64,000 bases of DNA. Source: Ramlibacter henchirensis (GTDB taxonomy: Bacteria > Pseudomonadota > Gammaproteobacteria > Burkholderiales > Burkholderiaceae_C). Location of the stretch: contig NZ_SMLM01000002.1 of the NCBI RefSeq assembly GCF_004682015.1, positions 62,001-126,000 of the forward strand, in the 5' to 3' direction. Below, one piece after another: positions 18,818 through 32,749 of this stretch (position 1 is the first letter of the stretch; each line of letters begins with the position of its first letter). A program made the translations under genes and the position numbers. The notes beneath the pieces are model-generated. The model did not search any database. It saw only the letters and a list, made by a program, of their open reading frames with translations, and was not told the DNA's origin.

Positions 18818-20290
18818 TCAGAGCTTCGAGACCGCGACGTGCTTCAGGAAGCCCGCGACGGACGCATCCATGATGTCGGTGAAGGGCTTGGGGTGGATGC
18901 CCATGTACAGCACGGCGACGGCCAGCAGACCGAGCATCAGGAACTCGCGCGCGTTGATGTCGGTGAGCTGGCGCACGTCTTCGTTGGCCACCGGGCCGAG
19001 GTAGACGCGCTTGAACATCCACAGCGTGTAGGCCGCGCCCCAGATCAGCGCACTCGCGGCCGCCATGGCCAGCCAGAAGTTGGCCTGCACCGTGCCGAGG
19101 ATCACCATCCACTCGCCCACGAAGCCGGCGGTGGCCGGCAGGCCGCAGTTGGCCATGGCGAACAGCAGCGAGAAGGCGGTGAAGTTGGGCATGGTGTTGA
19201 CCACGCCTCCGTAGCTGGAGATCTCGCGTGAATGGACGCGGTCGTACAGCACGCCGATGCAAAGGAACATGGCGCCGGAGACGAAGCCGTGGGCGATCAT
19301 CTGGATCAGGCCCCCGGCCACGCCGAGCGGGTTGAAGATGAAGAAGCCCAGCGTCACGAAGCCCATGTGGGCCACCGACGAATAGGCCACCAGCTTCTTC
19401 ATGTCCTGCTGCACCATCGCCACCAGGCCCACGTAGATGACCGCGATGATCGACAGCGCGATGATGAACCAGGCCCACTCGCGCGAGGCGTCCGGCGCGA
19501 TCGGCATGGAAAAGCGCAGGAAACCGTAGGCGCCCAGCTTCAGCATGATGGCCGCCAGCACCGCGGAGCCGCCGGTGGGCGCCTCGACGTGCACGTCGGG
19601 CAGCCAGGTGTGCACCGGCCACATCGGCACCTTCACCGCGAAGGCGGCGAAGAACGCGAAGAACAGCAGCGTCTGCGCGGCCATCGGCAGCGGCAGCTGG
19701 TGCCAGGTGAGGATGTCGAAGCTGCCGCTGGACTTGCCGTAGAGATACACCAGCGCGATCAGCATCAGCAGCGAGCCGAGCAGCGTGTAGAGGAAGAACT
19801 TGAACGCCGCGTAGATCTTGTTCGGCCCGCCCCAGATGCCGATGATCAGGTACATCGGGATCAGCGTCGCCTCGAAGAACACGAAGAACAGCATCGCGTC
19901 CAGCGCGCAGAACACGCCCACCATCAGGCCCGACAGGATCAGGAACGCGCCCATGTACTGGTTGACGCGCTCGGTGATCACCTCCCAGGCGGAGATGACG
20001 ACCACCACGGTGATGAAGGCGGTCAGCAGCACGAACCAGAACGAGATGCCGTCCAGCCCGAGGTGGTAATGGATGTTGAAGCGCTCGATCCAGGGCGCGC
20101 GCTCCACGAACTGCATCTGCGCGCTGCCGCGGTCGAACGCGCCGTACAGCGGCAGCGTCACCAGGAAGCTCGCGACCGCGCCGATCAGCGCGATCCAGCG
20201 CACGGCTTTGGCCTGTTCGTCGCGTCCCAGCGCCAGCAGCACGGTGCCGAAGACGATCGGCGTCCAGATGGCAAGGCTCAGAGTACCCAT
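18818..20290 (-). CDS. nuoM: NADH-quinone oxidoreductase subunit M
   Basis: A 490-residue antiporter-like subunit of the complex I membrane arm. The key charged residues are in FFEATLIPMYLIIGIWGG (TM5 glutamate) and AFAVKVPMWPVHTWLPDVH (TM7 lysine), followed by HVEAPTGGSAVLA and the DMKKLVAYSSVAHMGF segment. The length is normal. It lies in the operon between nuoL and nuoN; a small hairpin at 20306-20329 occupies the 57-bp gap to nuoL. Confidence 0.97.
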   Translation of the reverse strand: MGTLSLAIWTPIVFGTVLLALGRDEQAKAVRWIALIGAVASFLVTLPLYGAFDRGSAQMQFVERAPWIERFNIHYHLGLDGISFWFVLLTAFITVVVVISAWEVITERVNQYMGAFLILSGLMVGVFCALDAMLFFVFFEATLIPMYLIIGIWGGPNKIYAAFKFFLYTLLGSLLMLIALVYLYGKSSGSFDILTWHQLPLPMAAQTLLFFAFFAAFAVKVPMWPVHTWLPDVHVEAPTGGSAVLAAIMLKLGAYGFLRFSMPIAPDASREWAWFIIALSIIAVIYVGLVAMVQQDMKKLVAYSSVAHMGFVTLGFFIFNPLGVAGGLIQMIAHGFVSGAMFLCIGVLYDRVHSREISSYGGVVNTMPNFTAFSLLFAMANCGLPATAGFVGEWMVILGTVQANFWLAMAAASALIWGAAYTLWMFKRVYLGPVANEDVRQLTDINAREFLMLGLLAVAVLYMGIHPKPFTDIMDASVAGFLKHVAVSKL

Positions 20291-20305
20291 AGTTTTAGTC
20301 AGTTG

Positions 20306-20329
20306 GGGACAGAGCTGAAGATCTGTCCC
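20306..20329. repeat. Intercistronic hairpin between nuoL and nuoM
   Basis: An 8-bp perfect inverted repeat, GGGACAGA at 20306-20313 and TCTGTCCC at 20322-20329, with an 8-nt loop. The flanking TTGGGGACAG resembles REP-type elements. In the nuo mRNA it could be a processing or stability hairpin. There is no U-run, so termination is unlikely. Confidence 0.45.
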
Positions 20330-20347
20330 GCAAGGTCGTTCGATTCC

Positions 20348-22381
<2,034 letters not shown>

Positions 22382-22412
22382 GTTTCTTCCGGGCTGTTCT
22401 TCTTGTGCCCGC

Positions 22413-22721
22413 TCAGCCTTTGAGCAGGTTGAGTTCTTCGACGTTGATGTTCGACTTGTTGCGGAACAGCAGCACGAGGATGGCGAGCCCGATGGCCGAT
22501 TCGGCGGCGGCGACGGTGAGGATGAAGAACACGAACACCTGCCCGTGCATGTCGCCCAGGTAGTAGGAGAACGCCACGAAGTTCATGTTGACCGCCAGCA
22601 GCATCAGCTCGATGGCCATCAGCAGCACGATCAGGTTGCGGCGGTTCAGGAAGATGCCGACGACGGACAGCGCGAACAGGATCGCGCCGAGCGACAGGAA
22701 GTGGCCCAAGGTGACGTGCAT
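22413..22721 (-). CDS. nuoK: NADH-quinone oxidoreductase subunit K
   Basis: A 102-residue three-helix membrane subunit. The proton-path glutamates are in [17 protein letters not shown] (second helix) and [16 protein letters not shown] (third helix). ATG 22721 is chosen because it has a strong GGAGG 7 nt upstream and gives the normal NuoK length. The frame remains open further upstream, but that part lacks similarity to NuoK. Confidence 0.96.
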   Translation of the reverse strand: MHVTLGHFLSLGAILFALSVVGIFLNRRNLIVLLMAIELMLLAVNMNFVAFSYYLGDMHGQVFVFFILTVAAAESAIGLAILVLLFRNKSNINVEELNLLKG

Positions 22722-22776
22722 CAGGAAACCTCCGCGCTGCGCGTTGCGGTATTCGCCTTCGGAGCGGCCGGGCGGC

Positions 22777-23454
22777 TCATGCCTTGCTGCCTTCGGCGGC
22801 AGCGGCCGCCGCGGGGTCGGGCTGGGGCACCGGCGCCACCACCGGCGGCATCTTGATGACCTGCAGGCGGTCGCGCGCACGCACCTTCACCTGCGCGCCC
22901 GGGTCCATGTGCTTGCTGTCCTTGCGCTGGCGCAGCGTGAGGGCGATGGCGGCCACGATGGCGACGAGCAGCAGCACGGCCGCGATCTCCAGCGGGTACA
23001 GGTATTCGGTGTAGAGCAGCTTGCCCAGCTCCTTCGTGTTGGAGACCTGGGCCACGCCGCCCGTGGCCGCCTGGACGGCGGCGGGACCCGCACGCGGCTC
23101 CTCGACCGTGCGGAAGCCGCCCATCAGCACCCACGCCATCTCGAGCGCGATGATCACGCCCACCGTGCCCGCCAGCGGGAAATGCTTCCAGAAGCCGGCG
23201 CTCAGCTTGTCGACGTTGATGTCCAGCATCATCACGACGAACAGGAACAGCACCATCACCGCGCCGACGTAGACCAGCACCAGCGAGATGGCGAGGAACT
23301 CGGCCTTGAGCAGCAACCAGATCCCGGCGGCCTGGAAGAAAGCCAGGACGAGGTAGAGCGCCGCATACACCGGGTTGCGCGCCGTGATGACGCGGAAGGC
23401 CGCGAACAGCAGCACCGCCGAGAACAGGTAGAAGAAGAAGTCCTTGATGCCCAT
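22777..23454 (-). CDS. nuoJ: NADH-quinone oxidoreductase subunit J
   Basis: A 225-residue membrane subunit with five helices. The conserved [19 protein letters not shown] segment of TM3, whose pi-bulge takes part in the proton path, is clear. The C-terminal 35 residues are hydrophilic, Pro/Ala-rich and end in [12 protein letters not shown], a variable tail. The start at 23454 ([12 protein letters not shown]) is set by family alignment. The gap to nuoI contains a 79-bp intergenic repeat. Confidence 0.96.
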   Translation of the reverse strand: MGIKDFFFYLFSAVLLFAAFRVITARNPVYAALYLVLAFFQAAGIWLLLKAEFLAISLVLVYVGAVMVLFLFVVMMLDINVDKLSAGFWKHFPLAGTVGVIIALEMAWVLMGGFRTVEEPRAGPAAVQAATGGVAQVSNTKELGKLLYTEYLYPLEIAAVLLLVAIVAAIALTLRQRKDSKHMDPGAQVKVRARDRLQVIKMPPVVAPVPQPDPAAAAAAEGSKA

Positions 23455-23500
23455 GGTGTTCTTGTCAACGGTCGCAGATGCAAGCGCGGCCATTCGCCGG

Positions 23501-23579
23501 CCACCGCGGAACCGGCTTTGCCGGGCCGCTGGTGGCGCCCCTTGAGGGGAGGCGCCGAAGGCGCTTCGGGGTGGTCGTC
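23501..23579 (-). repeat. Comamonadaceae-type intergenic repeat, copy between nuoI and nuoJ
   Basis: Read on the minus strand, this begins at the nuoI stop codon and contains CCCGAAGCGCCTTCGGCGCC, a short CCCCTCAAGGGG palindrome, GCGCCACCAGC and GCCCGGCAAAGCCGG before ending in TTCCGCGGTGG. The copy at 54043-54126 on the plus strand matches it almost base for base and also begins at a stop codon. Three successive small palindromes suggest a structured RNA or a REP-like element. Confidence 0.72.
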
Positions 23580-24099
23580 ATCTGTACTTGGCGTCCTGCG
23601 CCCGGCGCTCGGTGATCTCGGCCTCGTAGCGGTCGCCCACGGCCAGCAGCATTTCCTTCGTGTAGTACAGGTCGCCCCGCTTCTCGCCGTGGTATTCGAG
23701 GATGTGCGTCTCGACGATGGAGTCGACCGGGCAGCTCTCCTCGCAGAAGCCGCAGAAGATGCACTTGGTCAGGTCGATGTCGTAGCGCGTGGTGCGGCGG
23801 GTGCCGTCGGCGCGCTGGTCGCTCTCGATCGTGATGGCCAGCGCGGGGCAGATGGCCTCGCACAGCTTGCAGGCGATGCAGCGTTCCTCGCCGTTCTCGT
23901 AGCGGCGCAGCGCGTGCAGTCCGCGAAAGCGCGGGCTGAGCGGCGTCTTCTCCTCCGGGAACTGCACCGTGATCTTGCGGCTGAAGGCGTACTTGCCGGT
24001 GATGGCCAGGCCCTTGAACAGTTCCACCAGCATGAAGCTGGAGAGGAAGTCCTTGAGCGAGAACGCCGAGGGCTGGCCTTGCAGGGTTTGGGTGGACAT
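23578..24099 (-). CDS. nuoI: NADH-quinone oxidoreductase subunit I
   Basis: A 173-residue ferredoxin-type subunit of the peripheral arm carrying two [4Fe-4S] clusters (N6a and N6b). The ligand sets are [12 protein letters not shown] (Cys74, 77, 80, 84) and [12 protein letters not shown] (Cys113, 116, 119, 123). The N-terminal amphipathic stretch [20 protein letters not shown] binds the membrane arm. The length is typical, and it lies directly downstream of nuoH with a 10-bp gap. Confidence 0.97.
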   Translation of the reverse strand: MSTQTLQGQPSAFSLKDFLSSFMLVELFKGLAITGKYAFSRKITVQFPEEKTPLSPRFRGLHALRRYENGEERCIACKLCEAICPALAITIESDQRADGTRRTTRYDIDLTKCIFCGFCEESCPVDSIVETHILEYHGEKRGDLYYTKEMLLAVGDRYEAEITERRAQDAKYR

Positions 24100-24109
24100 G
24101 GGAGGTCCG

Positions 24110-25192
24110 TTATTTCCAGATGTTGTACGGGGTCTGCATCCAGGCGCCCACGAGGATCAGCCAGACCAGCGTGACGGGAATGAAGATCTTCCAGCCCAGG
24201 CGCATGATCTGGTCGTAGCGGTAGCGCGGGAAGGTGGAGCGCACCCACAGGAACATGGTGACGACCATGAAGGTCTTCAGTCCGAGCCAGATCCAGCCGG
24301 GAATCCAGTTGAGCAGCGGCGCGTCGATCGGAGGCAGCCAGCCGCCCAGGAACATGGTCACGGCCAGGATCGAGACCAGCCACATGTTGGCGTACTCGGC
24401 CAGGAAGAACATGGCGAAGCTCATGCCCGAGTACTCGATCATGTGGCCCGCGACGATCTCCGACTCGCCTTCCACCACGTCGAACGGGTGGCGGTTGGTC
24501 TCGGCCAGGCCCGAGATGAAGTACACGAGGAAGATCGGCAGCAGCGGCAGCCAGTTCCACGACAGGAAGTTGATGCCGCGCTCGGCGAACCAGCCGCGAT
24601 CCTGGGACAGGACCACGTCGGTCATGTTCAGGCTGCCGGTGACCATCAGCACCACCACCAGCGCGAAGCCCATCGCGATCTCGTAGCTCACCATCTGGGC
24701 CGATGCGCGCAGCGCGCCCAGGAAGGCGTACTTCGAGTTCGACGCCCAGCCCGCGATGATCACGCCGTACACCTCGAGCGAGGTGATGGCCATGATGAAC
24801 AGCAGGCCGGCATTGATGTTGGCCAGCGCCACTTCGGGGCCGAACGGGATGACGGCCCACGCGGCGAGCGCGGGCATGATGGTCATGATCGGGCCGAGCA
24901 GGAACAGGCCCTTGTTGGCGACCGTGGGAAGGATGATTTCCTTGGTCAGCAGCTTGAAGGCATCGGCGATCGGCTGCAGCAGGCCCAGCGGGCCGACGCG
25001 GTTGGGGCCGATGCGGATCTGCGTGAAGCCGATGGCCTTGCGCTCCCAGAGCGTCAGGTAGGCCACGGCGCCCATCAGCGGCGCCACGACGAGGACGATC
25101 TTGATCAGCGTCCACACCACCGGCCAGCCGGCGGCGGACCACCAGGGCGCGGCGATCAGGCCGTTGCCGAAGCCGTAGATCGAATCGATCAT
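24110..25192 (-). CDS. nuoH: NADH-quinone oxidoreductase subunit H
   Basis: A 360-residue membrane subunit that forms much of the quinone-binding chamber at the junction of the two arms. Hallmarks are [20 protein letters not shown] near the N-terminus, the acidic loop [20 protein letters not shown], and [20 protein letters not shown] near the C-terminus. Eight or nine transmembrane helices are evident. The start overlaps the nuoG stop by 4 nt (ATGA), indicating translational coupling. Confidence 0.97.
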   Translation of the reverse strand: MIDSIYGFGNGLIAAPWWSAAGWPVVWTLIKIVLVVAPLMGAVAYLTLWERKAIGFTQIRIGPNRVGPLGLLQPIADAFKLLTKEIILPTVANKGLFLLGPIMTIMPALAAWAVIPFGPEVALANINAGLLFIMAITSLEVYGVIIAGWASNSKYAFLGALRASAQMVSYEIAMGFALVVVLMVTGSLNMTDVVLSQDRGWFAERGINFLSWNWLPLLPIFLVYFISGLAETNRHPFDVVEGESEIVAGHMIEYSGMSFAMFFLAEYANMWLVSILAVTMFLGGWLPPIDAPLLNWIPGWIWLGLKTFMVVTMFLWVRSTFPRYRYDQIMRLGWKIFIPVTLVWLILVGAWMQTPYNIWK

Positions 25193-27354
25193 GCGAGCAC
25201 CCCCGGCTCACGGGCTTCGCGCAGGACGCGTCCCGCTTCCGGCAGGACAGCCTGGCCGTCGGCAGTGAGCTGCAGCGATTCGGCGCGGCGCACGATGGAG
25301 TCGAGCTGGTAGATCGGGGCCGTGACCGGCGTGCCGGCCTGCACGGAGAGATCGATCGAAGCGGTCGTGCGGTTGGACAGCTTGTCGCCCTGCACCATCG
25401 GCTTGTCGGCGTCGGCCGCGCCGCGCGCGGCGGCCAGCACTTCCTGCGCCGACTCGTAGTTGAACTCGCGCAGGCCGAGCATGTTGCCCAGCACGCGCAG
25501 CACCTTCCAGGCCGGGCGCGTTTCGCCCAGCGGCTTGACCACGGCGTGGAACGACTGCACGCGGCCTTCGGCATTGACGAAGGTGCCGGGCGTCTCGGTC
25601 CAGGGCGCGATCGGCAGCAGGACGTCGCTGAATTCCATGTTGGCCATGAAGGGGCTGAGCGTCACGACCATGGCGGCCTTGCCCAGCGCCTCGGCGGCGC
25701 GAGCACCGGCGGCGGAGTCGTGCAGCGGCTCGTTGTTCAGCAGGATCGCGGCCTTGAGCGAACCGGAGAGCATCTGCCCCGCGTTCAAACCGCCCTGCCC
25801 CGGCATCGCGTTCACCAGCTGCGCGCCGACCGTGTTGGCGGCTTCGGTCAGGAAGCCGACCGTCGCGCCGGTCGCCTCGCCGATCCACTGCGCCAGCGCC
25901 AGCAGCGTGGACGCGTTGGCGTGGTGGGCAGCGGCGTTGCCCAGGAGGATGGCCTTGCGCTCGCCCGAGAGCAGCGAGGCCGCGATGGCCTTGGCGGCAT
26001 CCGTGGCGTTGCCTTGCGCCGGCGACGACGTGCCCCTGGATTGGGCGACCGCCGCGGCGACATCGGCCAGCGCCTGCGCCCACTGCCCCGCCGGGACCGT
26101 GACCGAGGATGCAACCGGCATCGCCCAGTCATGCGCCACGTCATGGATGCGCGAGACCTGCGCGCCCTTGCGCACGGCCGCGCGGATGCGCAGCGAGAAC
26201 AGCGGATGGTCCTTGCGCAGGTTGGAGCCGATCACCAGCACGCGCTGCAGGCCGCTGAGCGACGCGATGGACGTGCCCAGCCAGTGCACGCCCCCGGAAG
26301 ACGTGAACTGCGCGTTGCGCAGGCGGTAGTCGATGTTCTCGCTGCCCAGGCCGCGCACCAGCCGGCCGGCGAGGAACAGCTCCTCCACCGTGCTGTGCGG
26401 GCTGGCCAGCACGCCGATGCTGCCGGCGCCGTGGTCGGCCTTGATCTGCTTGAGGCCGTTGGCGACGTACTCCAGCGCCGTCTGCCAGTCGACCGTCTTC
26501 CATTCGCCGCCCTGCTTGAGCATGGGCGAGGTCAGGCGGTCGTCGCCGTTCAGGGCCTCATAGGAAAAGCGGTCGCGGTCGGCCAGCCAGCACTCGTTGA
26601 CCGCTTCGTTCTCCAGCGGCAGCACGCGCATGACCCGGTTGTTCTTGACCTGGACGATCAGGTTGGCGCCGGTTGAATCGTGCGGCGACACCGACTTGCG
26701 GCGCGACAGCTCCCAGTTGCGGGCGCTGTAGCGGAAAGGCTTGCTGGTGAGCGCGCCCACCGGGCACAGGTCGATCATGTTGCCGGAGACTTCGGAATCG
26801 ACCGTGTCGCCCAGCACCGTGGTGATCTCGGAGTGCTCGCCGCGGTGGACCATGCCCAGCTCCATCACGCCGGCCACTTCCTGGCCGAAGCGCACGCAGC
26901 GGGTGCAGTGGATGCAGCGGCTCATCTCCTCCATCGAGATCAGCGGGCCGACGTCCTTGTGCAGGACCACGCGCTTTTCCTCCTCGTAGCGCGAGGAGGA
27001 GCCGCCGTAGCCGACGGCAAGGTCCTGCAGCTGGCACTCGCCGCCCTGGTCGCAGATCGGGCAATCGAGCGGGTGGTTGATCAGCAGGAACTCCATCACC
27101 GACTGCTGGGCCTTGATGGCCTTCTCGCTGCGGGTGTGGACCACCATTCCGTTGGTCACGGGCGTGGCGCAGGCCGGCATCGGCTTGGGCGCCTTCTCCA
27201 CCTCCACCAGGCACATGCGGCAGTTGGCCGCGATGGAGAGCTTCTTGTGGTAGCAGAAATGCGGGATGTAGGTGCCGGCCTTTTCGGCCGCATGCATGAC
27301 CATGCTGCCGTCGGCGATCTCGACCTTCTGTCCGTCCAGTGTGATTTCGGCCAT
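25189..27354 (-). CDS. nuoG: NADH-quinone oxidoreductase subunit G
   Basis: A 721-residue iron-sulfur subunit of the NADH-oxidising arm. The N-terminal [2Fe-2S] domain has Cys34, Cys45, Cys48 and Cys62 (in [13 protein letters not shown] and MPACATP). It is followed by the His/Cys motif around [20 protein letters not shown] and the ferredoxin-like [12 protein letters not shown]. The C-terminal two-thirds is a molybdopterin-oxidoreductase-like domain without a cofactor role. The length is within the usual betaproteobacterial range. Confidence 0.96.
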   Translation of the reverse strand: MAEITLDGQKVEIADGSMVMHAAEKAGTYIPHFCYHKKLSIAANCRMCLVEVEKAPKPMPACATPVTNGMVVHTRSEKAIKAQQSVMEFLLINHPLDCPICDQGGECQLQDLAVGYGGSSSRYEEEKRVVLHKDVGPLISMEEMSRCIHCTRCVRFGQEVAGVMELGMVHRGEHSEITTVLGDTVDSEVSGNMIDLCPVGALTSKPFRYSARNWELSRRKSVSPHDSTGANLIVQVKNNRVMRVLPLENEAVNECWLADRDRFSYEALNGDDRLTSPMLKQGGEWKTVDWQTALEYVANGLKQIKADHGAGSIGVLASPHSTVEELFLAGRLVRGLGSENIDYRLRNAQFTSSGGVHWLGTSIASLSGLQRVLVIGSNLRKDHPLFSLRIRAAVRKGAQVSRIHDVAHDWAMPVASSVTVPAGQWAQALADVAAAVAQSRGTSSPAQGNATDAAKAIAASLLSGERKAILLGNAAAHHANASTLLALAQWIGEATGATVGFLTEAANTVGAQLVNAMPGQGGLNAGQMLSGSLKAAILLNNEPLHDSAAGARAAEALGKAAMVVTLSPFMANMEFSDVLLPIAPWTETPGTFVNAEGRVQSFHAVVKPLGETRPAWKVLRVLGNMLGLREFNYESAQEVLAAARGAADADKPMVQGDKLSNRTTASIDLSVQAGTPVTAPIYQLDSIVRRAESLQLTADGQAVLPEAGRVLREAREPGVLA

Positions 27355-27362
27355 AGGAACTT

Positions 27363-28723
<1,361 letters not shown>

Positions 28724-28727
<4 letters not shown>

Positions 28728-29221
28728 TGCTTGCCCTCCGACTGGCGCAGGCCATCCACGAGTTGGTCGAGCTTGTCGTTGCTCATGAAGCTGCACATGG
28801 TGCGGTCGTTGACCAGCATCACGGGCGAGTCGGCGCAGGCGCCCAGGCACTCGCTCTGCTGCAGCGTGAACAGGCCGTCCGGCGTGGTCTCGCCCATCCG
28901 GATGCCCAGCCGCTGTTCCAGGTGGTGCAGCGCCTTGGCGCCGTCGCGCAGCTGGCACGGCAGGTTGGTGCAGACGTTCAGCTTGTAGCGGCCGACCGGG
29001 TGCTGGTTGTACATGTTGTAGAAGGTGGTGACCTCGTGCACCGCGATCGGCGGCATGTTCAGGTAGGCCGCCACTTCCTTCTCCGCTTCGGTGCTGACCC
29101 AGCCGTGCTCCTGCTGCACGATGGCCAGGCAGGCCATCACGGCCGACTGCTTCTGGTCCGCCGGGTACTTGGCCAGCTCGCGGTCGAAGCGGGCCTTCAT
29201 GGATTCCGAAATCATGTTCAT
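28724..29221 (-). CDS. nuoE: NADH-quinone oxidoreductase subunit E
   Basis: A 165-residue thioredoxin-fold [2Fe-2S] subunit (cluster N1a) that pairs with NuoF. The ligands are Cys84 and Cys89 (in VCTNLPC) and Cys125 and Cys129 (in SECLGAC). The start at 29221 overlaps the nuoD stop (ATGA). An internal ATG at 29215 is an alternative that would shorten the protein by two residues. [16 protein letters not shown] is the typical interface segment. Confidence 0.95.
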
Positions 29222-30471
29222 CGGTCGATTTCCCCGAACACGATGTCCATCGTGCCGATGATGGCCACGGCGTCCGCGATCATGTGGCCCCTGCCCATCT
29301 CGTCCAGCGCGGCCAGGTGCGGGAAGCCAGGCGGCCGGATCTTCAGGCGGTACGGCTTGTTGGCGCCGTCGCTCACGATGTAGATGCCGAACTCGCCCTT
29401 GGGATGCTCCACCGCGGCGTAGGCCTCGCCCTCGGGCACGCGGAAGCCTTCGGAGAAGAGCTTGAAGTGGTGGATCAGCTCCTCCATGTTGGCCTTCATG
29501 CTCTCGCGGTCCGGCGGGGCCACCTTGTGGTTGTCGGTGATCACCGGGCCGGGATTCGCGCGCAGCCAGGCCACGCACTGCTGGATGATCCGGTTGGCCT
29601 CGCGCATCTCCTGCACGCGCACGAGGTAACGGTCGTAGCAGTCGCCGGTCCTGCCCAGGGGGATGTCGAACTCCATCCTGTCGTAGACCTCGTAGGGCTG
29701 CGTCTTGCGCAGGTCCCAGGCGATGCCGGAGCCGCGCAGCATCGGGCCGGTGAATCCCAGGTTGAGCGCGCGCTCGGGCGTCACCACGCCGATGCCCACG
29801 GTGCGCTGCTTCCAGATGCGGTTGTCGGTCAGCAGCGTCTCGTACTCGTCGACGTAGCCGGGGAAGCGCCGGGTGAACGACTCGATGAAGTCCAGCAGCG
29901 AACCCTGCCGGTCCTCGTTCATGCGCTTGATTTCGCGCTCGTTGCGGACCTTGCTCGCCCTGTACTGCGGCATGGTGTCCGGCAGGTCGCGGTAGACGCC
30001 GCCCGGGCGGAAGTACGCGGCGTGCATGCGCGCGCCGGAGACCGCCTCGTACATGTCGAAGATGTCCTCCCGCTCGCGGAAGGTGTAGATCAGCATGTTC
30101 ATCGCGCCGCAGTCCAGCCCGTGCGCGCCCAGCCACAGCAGGTGGTTGAGCAGGCGCGTGAGCTCCGCGAACATGACGCGGATGTACTGCGCGCGGATCG
30201 GCACCTCGATGCCCATCAGCTTCTCGATGGCCAGGCAGTAGGCGTGCTCGTTGCACATCATCGAGACGTAGTCCAGCCGGTCCATGTAGGGCAGCGACTG
30301 GATGTAGGTGCGGGTCTCGGCCAGCTTCTCGGTGGCGCGGTGCAGCAGGCCGATGTGCGGGTCGGCGCGCTGGATCACCTCGCCGTCCAGCTCGAGCACC
30401 AGGCGCAGCACGCCGTGCGCGGCCGGGTGCTGCGGACCGAAGTTCAGCGTGTAGTTCTTGATCTCAGCCAT
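29218..30471 (-). CDS. nuoD: NADH-quinone oxidoreductase subunit D
   Basis: A 417-residue subunit related to the large subunit of [NiFe] hydrogenase that forms the quinone-binding site with NuoB. Conserved stretches are [20 protein letters not shown] (the quinone-site histidine region), [14 protein letters not shown] and, at the C-terminus, DIVFGEIDR. It is separate from nuoC, as usual outside the enterobacteria. It overlaps nuoC by 8 nt. Confidence 0.97.
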   Translation of the reverse strand: MAEIKNYTLNFGPQHPAAHGVLRLVLELDGEVIQRADPHIGLLHRATEKLAETRTYIQSLPYMDRLDYVSMMCNEHAYCLAIEKLMGIEVPIRAQYIRVMFAELTRLLNHLLWLGAHGLDCGAMNMLIYTFREREDIFDMYEAVSGARMHAAYFRPGGVYRDLPDTMPQYRASKVRNEREIKRMNEDRQGSLLDFIESFTRRFPGYVDEYETLLTDNRIWKQRTVGIGVVTPERALNLGFTGPMLRGSGIAWDLRKTQPYEVYDRMEFDIPLGRTGDCYDRYLVRVQEMREANRIIQQCVAWLRANPGPVITDNHKVAPPDRESMKANMEELIHHFKLFSEGFRVPEGEAYAAVEHPKGEFGIYIVSDGANKPYRLKIRPPGFPHLAALDEMGRGHMIADAVAIIGTMDIVFGEIDR

Positions 30472-31114
30472 GGTCGTTGTTTTCCATGCCTCGCCCCGCC
30501 TGGATGCCCCCGTAGTTCTCCTCCCGGATGATCCGCGGCGTGATCTCGCGCGGCTCGATGGTCACCGGCTGGTAGATCACGCGCTGGCGCTCGGGGTCGT
30601 AGCGCATCTCGACGTGGCCGGAGACCGGGAAGTCCTTGCGGAACGGGTGGCCGATGAAGCCGTAGTCGGTGAGGATGCGCCGCAGGTCCGGGTGGTTCAG
30701 GAAGATGATCCCGAACAGGTCGAACGCCTCCCGCTCGAACCAGTTGGCCGAGCTCCACAGGCCGTTGAGCGACTCCACCTCGGGCAGATCGTCGGCGGCG
30801 CAGAACACGCGCAGGCGCACGCGCTGGTTGAGCGAGACCGACAGCAGGTGCGATACCACGGCGTAGCGCGGGCCGTCCCAGCCGCCGTTGCGGTAGTCCG
30901 AGTAGTCGACGCCGCACACGTCCAGCAGCTGCTCGAACTGGCAGCCGGGCGCATCGCGCAGGACCTCGGCGGCCTTGAGGTAGTTGTCGGGCGAGACGGT
31001 GACGGTGACTTCGCCCAGGCGCAGGTCGACGCGCCTGGCCAGCGGGCCCAGCGCATCCGTGATCGTCTTGTGCAGGGCCGACGGATCGACAGCGTACGGA
31101 GAGGTGGCGGTCAT
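30464..31114 (-). CDS. nuoC: NADH-quinone oxidoreductase subunit C
   Basis: A 216-residue peripheral-arm subunit of the 30-kDa family. The signature [20 protein letters not shown] (about residues 123-142) followed by [20 protein letters not shown] is intact. It has no cofactor and helps connect NuoD with NuoI and NuoG. Its start lies 4 nt downstream of the nuoB stop. Confidence 0.97.
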   Translation of the reverse strand: MTATSPYAVDPSALHKTITDALGPLARRVDLRLGEVTVTVSPDNYLKAAEVLRDAPGCQFEQLLDVCGVDYSDYRNGGWDGPRYAVVSHLLSVSLNQRVRLRVFCAADDLPEVESLNGLWSSANWFEREAFDLFGIIFLNHPDLRRILTDYGFIGHPFRKDFPVSGHVEMRYDPERQRVIYQPVTIEPREITPRIIREENYGGIQAGRGMENNDHG

Positions 31115-31118
31115 GCGG

Positions 31119-31598
31119 TCAGGCCCGTGCGATGGTCTGCGTGCGCCGGATCTTCTGCTGCAGCTGGATGATCCCGTACAGCAGCGCCTCGGCGGTGGGC
31201 GGGCAGCCCGGGACGTACACGTCCACCGGCACGATGCGGTCGCAGCCGCGAACGACCGAGTAGCTGTAGTGGTAGTAGCCGCCGCCGTTGGCGCAGGTGC
31301 CCATCGACAGCACCCAGCGCGGCTCGGGCATCTGGTCGTACACCTTGCGCAGCGCCGGCGCCATCTTGTTGCACAGCGTGCCGGCCACGATCATCAGGTC
31401 GGACTGGCGAGGGCTGGGACGGAACAGCATGCCGAAGCGGTCGATGTCGTAGCGGGCCGCGCCCGCATGCATCATCTCCACCGCGCAGCAGGCCAGCCCG
31501 AACGTCATCGGCCAGAGCGAGCCGGTCTTGGCCCAGTTGATGACGCTGTCCACGGTCGTCGTGACGACGCCCTTGTCGAGGATGCCTTCTTTAGCCAT
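31119..31598 (-). CDS. nuoB: NADH-quinone oxidoreductase subunit B
   Basis: A 159-residue subunit holding cluster N2, the last [4Fe-4S] centre before quinone. The ligands are the tandem Cys37-Cys38 in [10 protein letters not shown], Cys102 in MGTCANGGG and Cys132 in [10 protein letters not shown]. The start at 31598 is set by the family N-terminus ([15 protein letters not shown]). The open frame continues upstream into nuoA sequence in another reading frame. Confidence 0.97.
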   Translation of the reverse strand: MAKEGILDKGVVTTTVDSVINWAKTGSLWPMTFGLACCAVEMMHAGAARYDIDRFGMLFRPSPRQSDLMIVAGTLCNKMAPALRKVYDQMPEPRWVLSMGTCANGGGYYHYSYSVVRGCDRIVPVDVYVPGCPPTAEALLYGIIQLQQKIRRTQTIARA

Positions 31599-31627
31599 TG
31601 CTTGTGAGTCCTTGGGCGCCGCCCGGA

Positions 31628-31999
31628 TCATTCCCAGTCGAGGGCGCCCTTCTTCCACTCGTAGATGAACCCGACCACCAGGATCGCGAGGAAGACCATC
31701 ATGGCCCAGAAGCCCACGGGCCCGATCTCCTTGAGCGCGACCGCCCAGGGGAAGAGGAACGCGATCTCCAGGTCGAACAGGATGAAGAGGATGGCCACGA
31801 GGTAGTAGCGCACGTCGAACTTCATGCGCGCGTCCTCGAAGGCCTCGAAGCCGCATTCGTACGGGGAGTTCTTGGCGGCGTCCGGCTTGTTGAAGCCCGC
31901 CGCGCCGGCGAAGACGTAGCCCAGCACCTGGGGCAGCACCCCGACCCCGATGCCCACCAGGATGAAGAGAAGGACCGGGAGGTACTGATCGAGTTGCAT
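31628..31999 (-). CDS. nuoA: NADH-quinone oxidoreductase subunit A
   Basis: A 123-residue three-helix membrane subunit at the arm junction. The family signature [26 protein letters not shown] is present (about residues 42-67), including the conserved acidic residues and the cysteine whose accessibility reports active/deactive states. ATG 31999 is chosen over an in-frame TTG 12 nt upstream. It is the first gene of the 14-gene operon, 88 bp downstream of the tRNA-Leu gene. No strong promoter could be picked in that gap. Confidence 0.96.
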   Translation of the reverse strand: MQLDQYLPVLLFILVGIGVGVLPQVLGYVFAGAAGFNKPDAAKNSPYECGFEAFEDARMKFDVRYYLVAILFILFDLEIAFLFPWAVALKEIGPVGFWAMMVFLAILVVGFIYEWKKGALDWE

Positions 32000-32087
32000 C
32001 TGAGGGCTCAAGTCGGCGCTACGGGCCGCGGGCGCGCCCGAGGCACCGGCCTGTGCCGGCGGTCGGTTACCCGCGACTTCTTGTGTC

Positions 32088-32172
32088 TGGTGCCGTCGGC
32101 GAGACTCGAACTCGCACAGCTTTCGCCACTACCCCCTCAAGATAGCGTGTCTACCAATTTCACCACGACGGC
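32088..32172 (-). tRNA. tRNA-Leu (anticodon GAG)
   Basis: On the minus strand an 85-nt gene folds as a class II tRNA. The acceptor stem GCCGTCG/CGACGGC is perfect, the discriminator is A and the CCA end is encoded. The D-loop is AATTGGTAGAC. The anticodon stem CTATC/GGTAG carries the loop TTGAGGG with GAG at positions 34-36, so it reads CUC/CUU. A variable arm follows, then the T-arm GTTCGAGTC. It sits between secG and nuoA, the usual Burkholderiales position. Confidence 0.96.
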
Positions 32173-32180
32173 CGTGTGTT

Positions 32181-32232
32181 GCTGCCCGGACAGGCATGAG
32201 GCAACTGTCTTGTTATTCGCTTTCCGGGCAGC
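32181..32232. repeat. 10-bp inverted repeat between secG and tRNA-Leu
   Basis: GCTGCCCGGA at 32181-32190 and its exact complement TCCGGGCAGC at 32223-32232 flank a 32-nt, more AT-rich spacer. The position just upstream of the tRNA gene (in its direction of transcription) suggests either the secG terminator or a structure that overlaps the tRNA promoter. No U-run follows, so the role is open. Confidence 0.4.
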
Positions 32233-32290
32233 CTTGGAGTTTACTCCGAATCGGTTGCGTCTCTTGCCGGAGCACACCGATCAGGCGGTG

Positions 32291-32713
32291 CTAGCGGGTG
32301 GGAATCTGCGCCGCGCCCGAAGCAGGAGTGGCGGGCGCCGCGGGCGCCGCATTGCCGGGGATGGCCGACGGCGCCGAAGTGCCCGGGATCTGCGCGGCCG
32401 GGCCCGATGCGGCGGGCTGCGGCGCGGCGGCGGGGGCCGCCGCACGGTCGAGCACGCTGCCCGATTCCGGCGCGCGGTAGCTGCCGAAGTAGGCCAGCGC
32501 CAGCGTGCAGATGAAGAACACCGTGGCGAGCACGGCGGTGGTGCGCGACAGGAAGTTGGCGCTGCCCGACGCGCCGAACAGGCTGCCCGAGCTGCCGCTT
32601 CCGAAGGCCGCGCCCATGTCGGCGCCCTTGCCGTGCTGGATGAGGATGAGGCCGATCATGCCCAGTGCCGTGAGGATCTGGACGGCCAGGACGAGGGTGA
32701 GGATCGCGTTCAT
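32291..32713 (-). CDS. secG: Preprotein translocase subunit SecG
   Basis: A 140-residue inner-membrane component of the SecYEG channel. Two transmembrane helices are present: residues 3-21 and about 53-72. The hairpin between them carries IQHGKGADMGAAFGSGSSGS, a strong SecG signature. The C-terminal half is a Pro/Ala-rich low-complexity tail (PAAAPQPAASGPAAQIPG), longer than in E. coli but common in this order. It follows tpiA on the same strand with a 36-bp gap. Confidence 0.95.
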   Translation of the reverse strand: MNAILTLVLAVQILTALGMIGLILIQHGKGADMGAAFGSGSSGSLFGASGSANFLSRTTAVLATVFFICTLALAYFGSYRAPESGSVLDRAAAPAAAPQPAASGPAAQIPGTSAPSAIPGNAAPAAPATPASGAAQIPTR

Positions 32714-32749
32714 TGTCTTTTCGCTTCAGTGAATCTGGGGCCGCCGCGC

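Noticed and set aside
32000..32087. A search for a nuo operon promoter between tRNA-Leu and nuoA.
   Set aside because: No pair of hexamers with good spacing could be found. The operon may be read through from secG and the tRNA or use a weak promoter.
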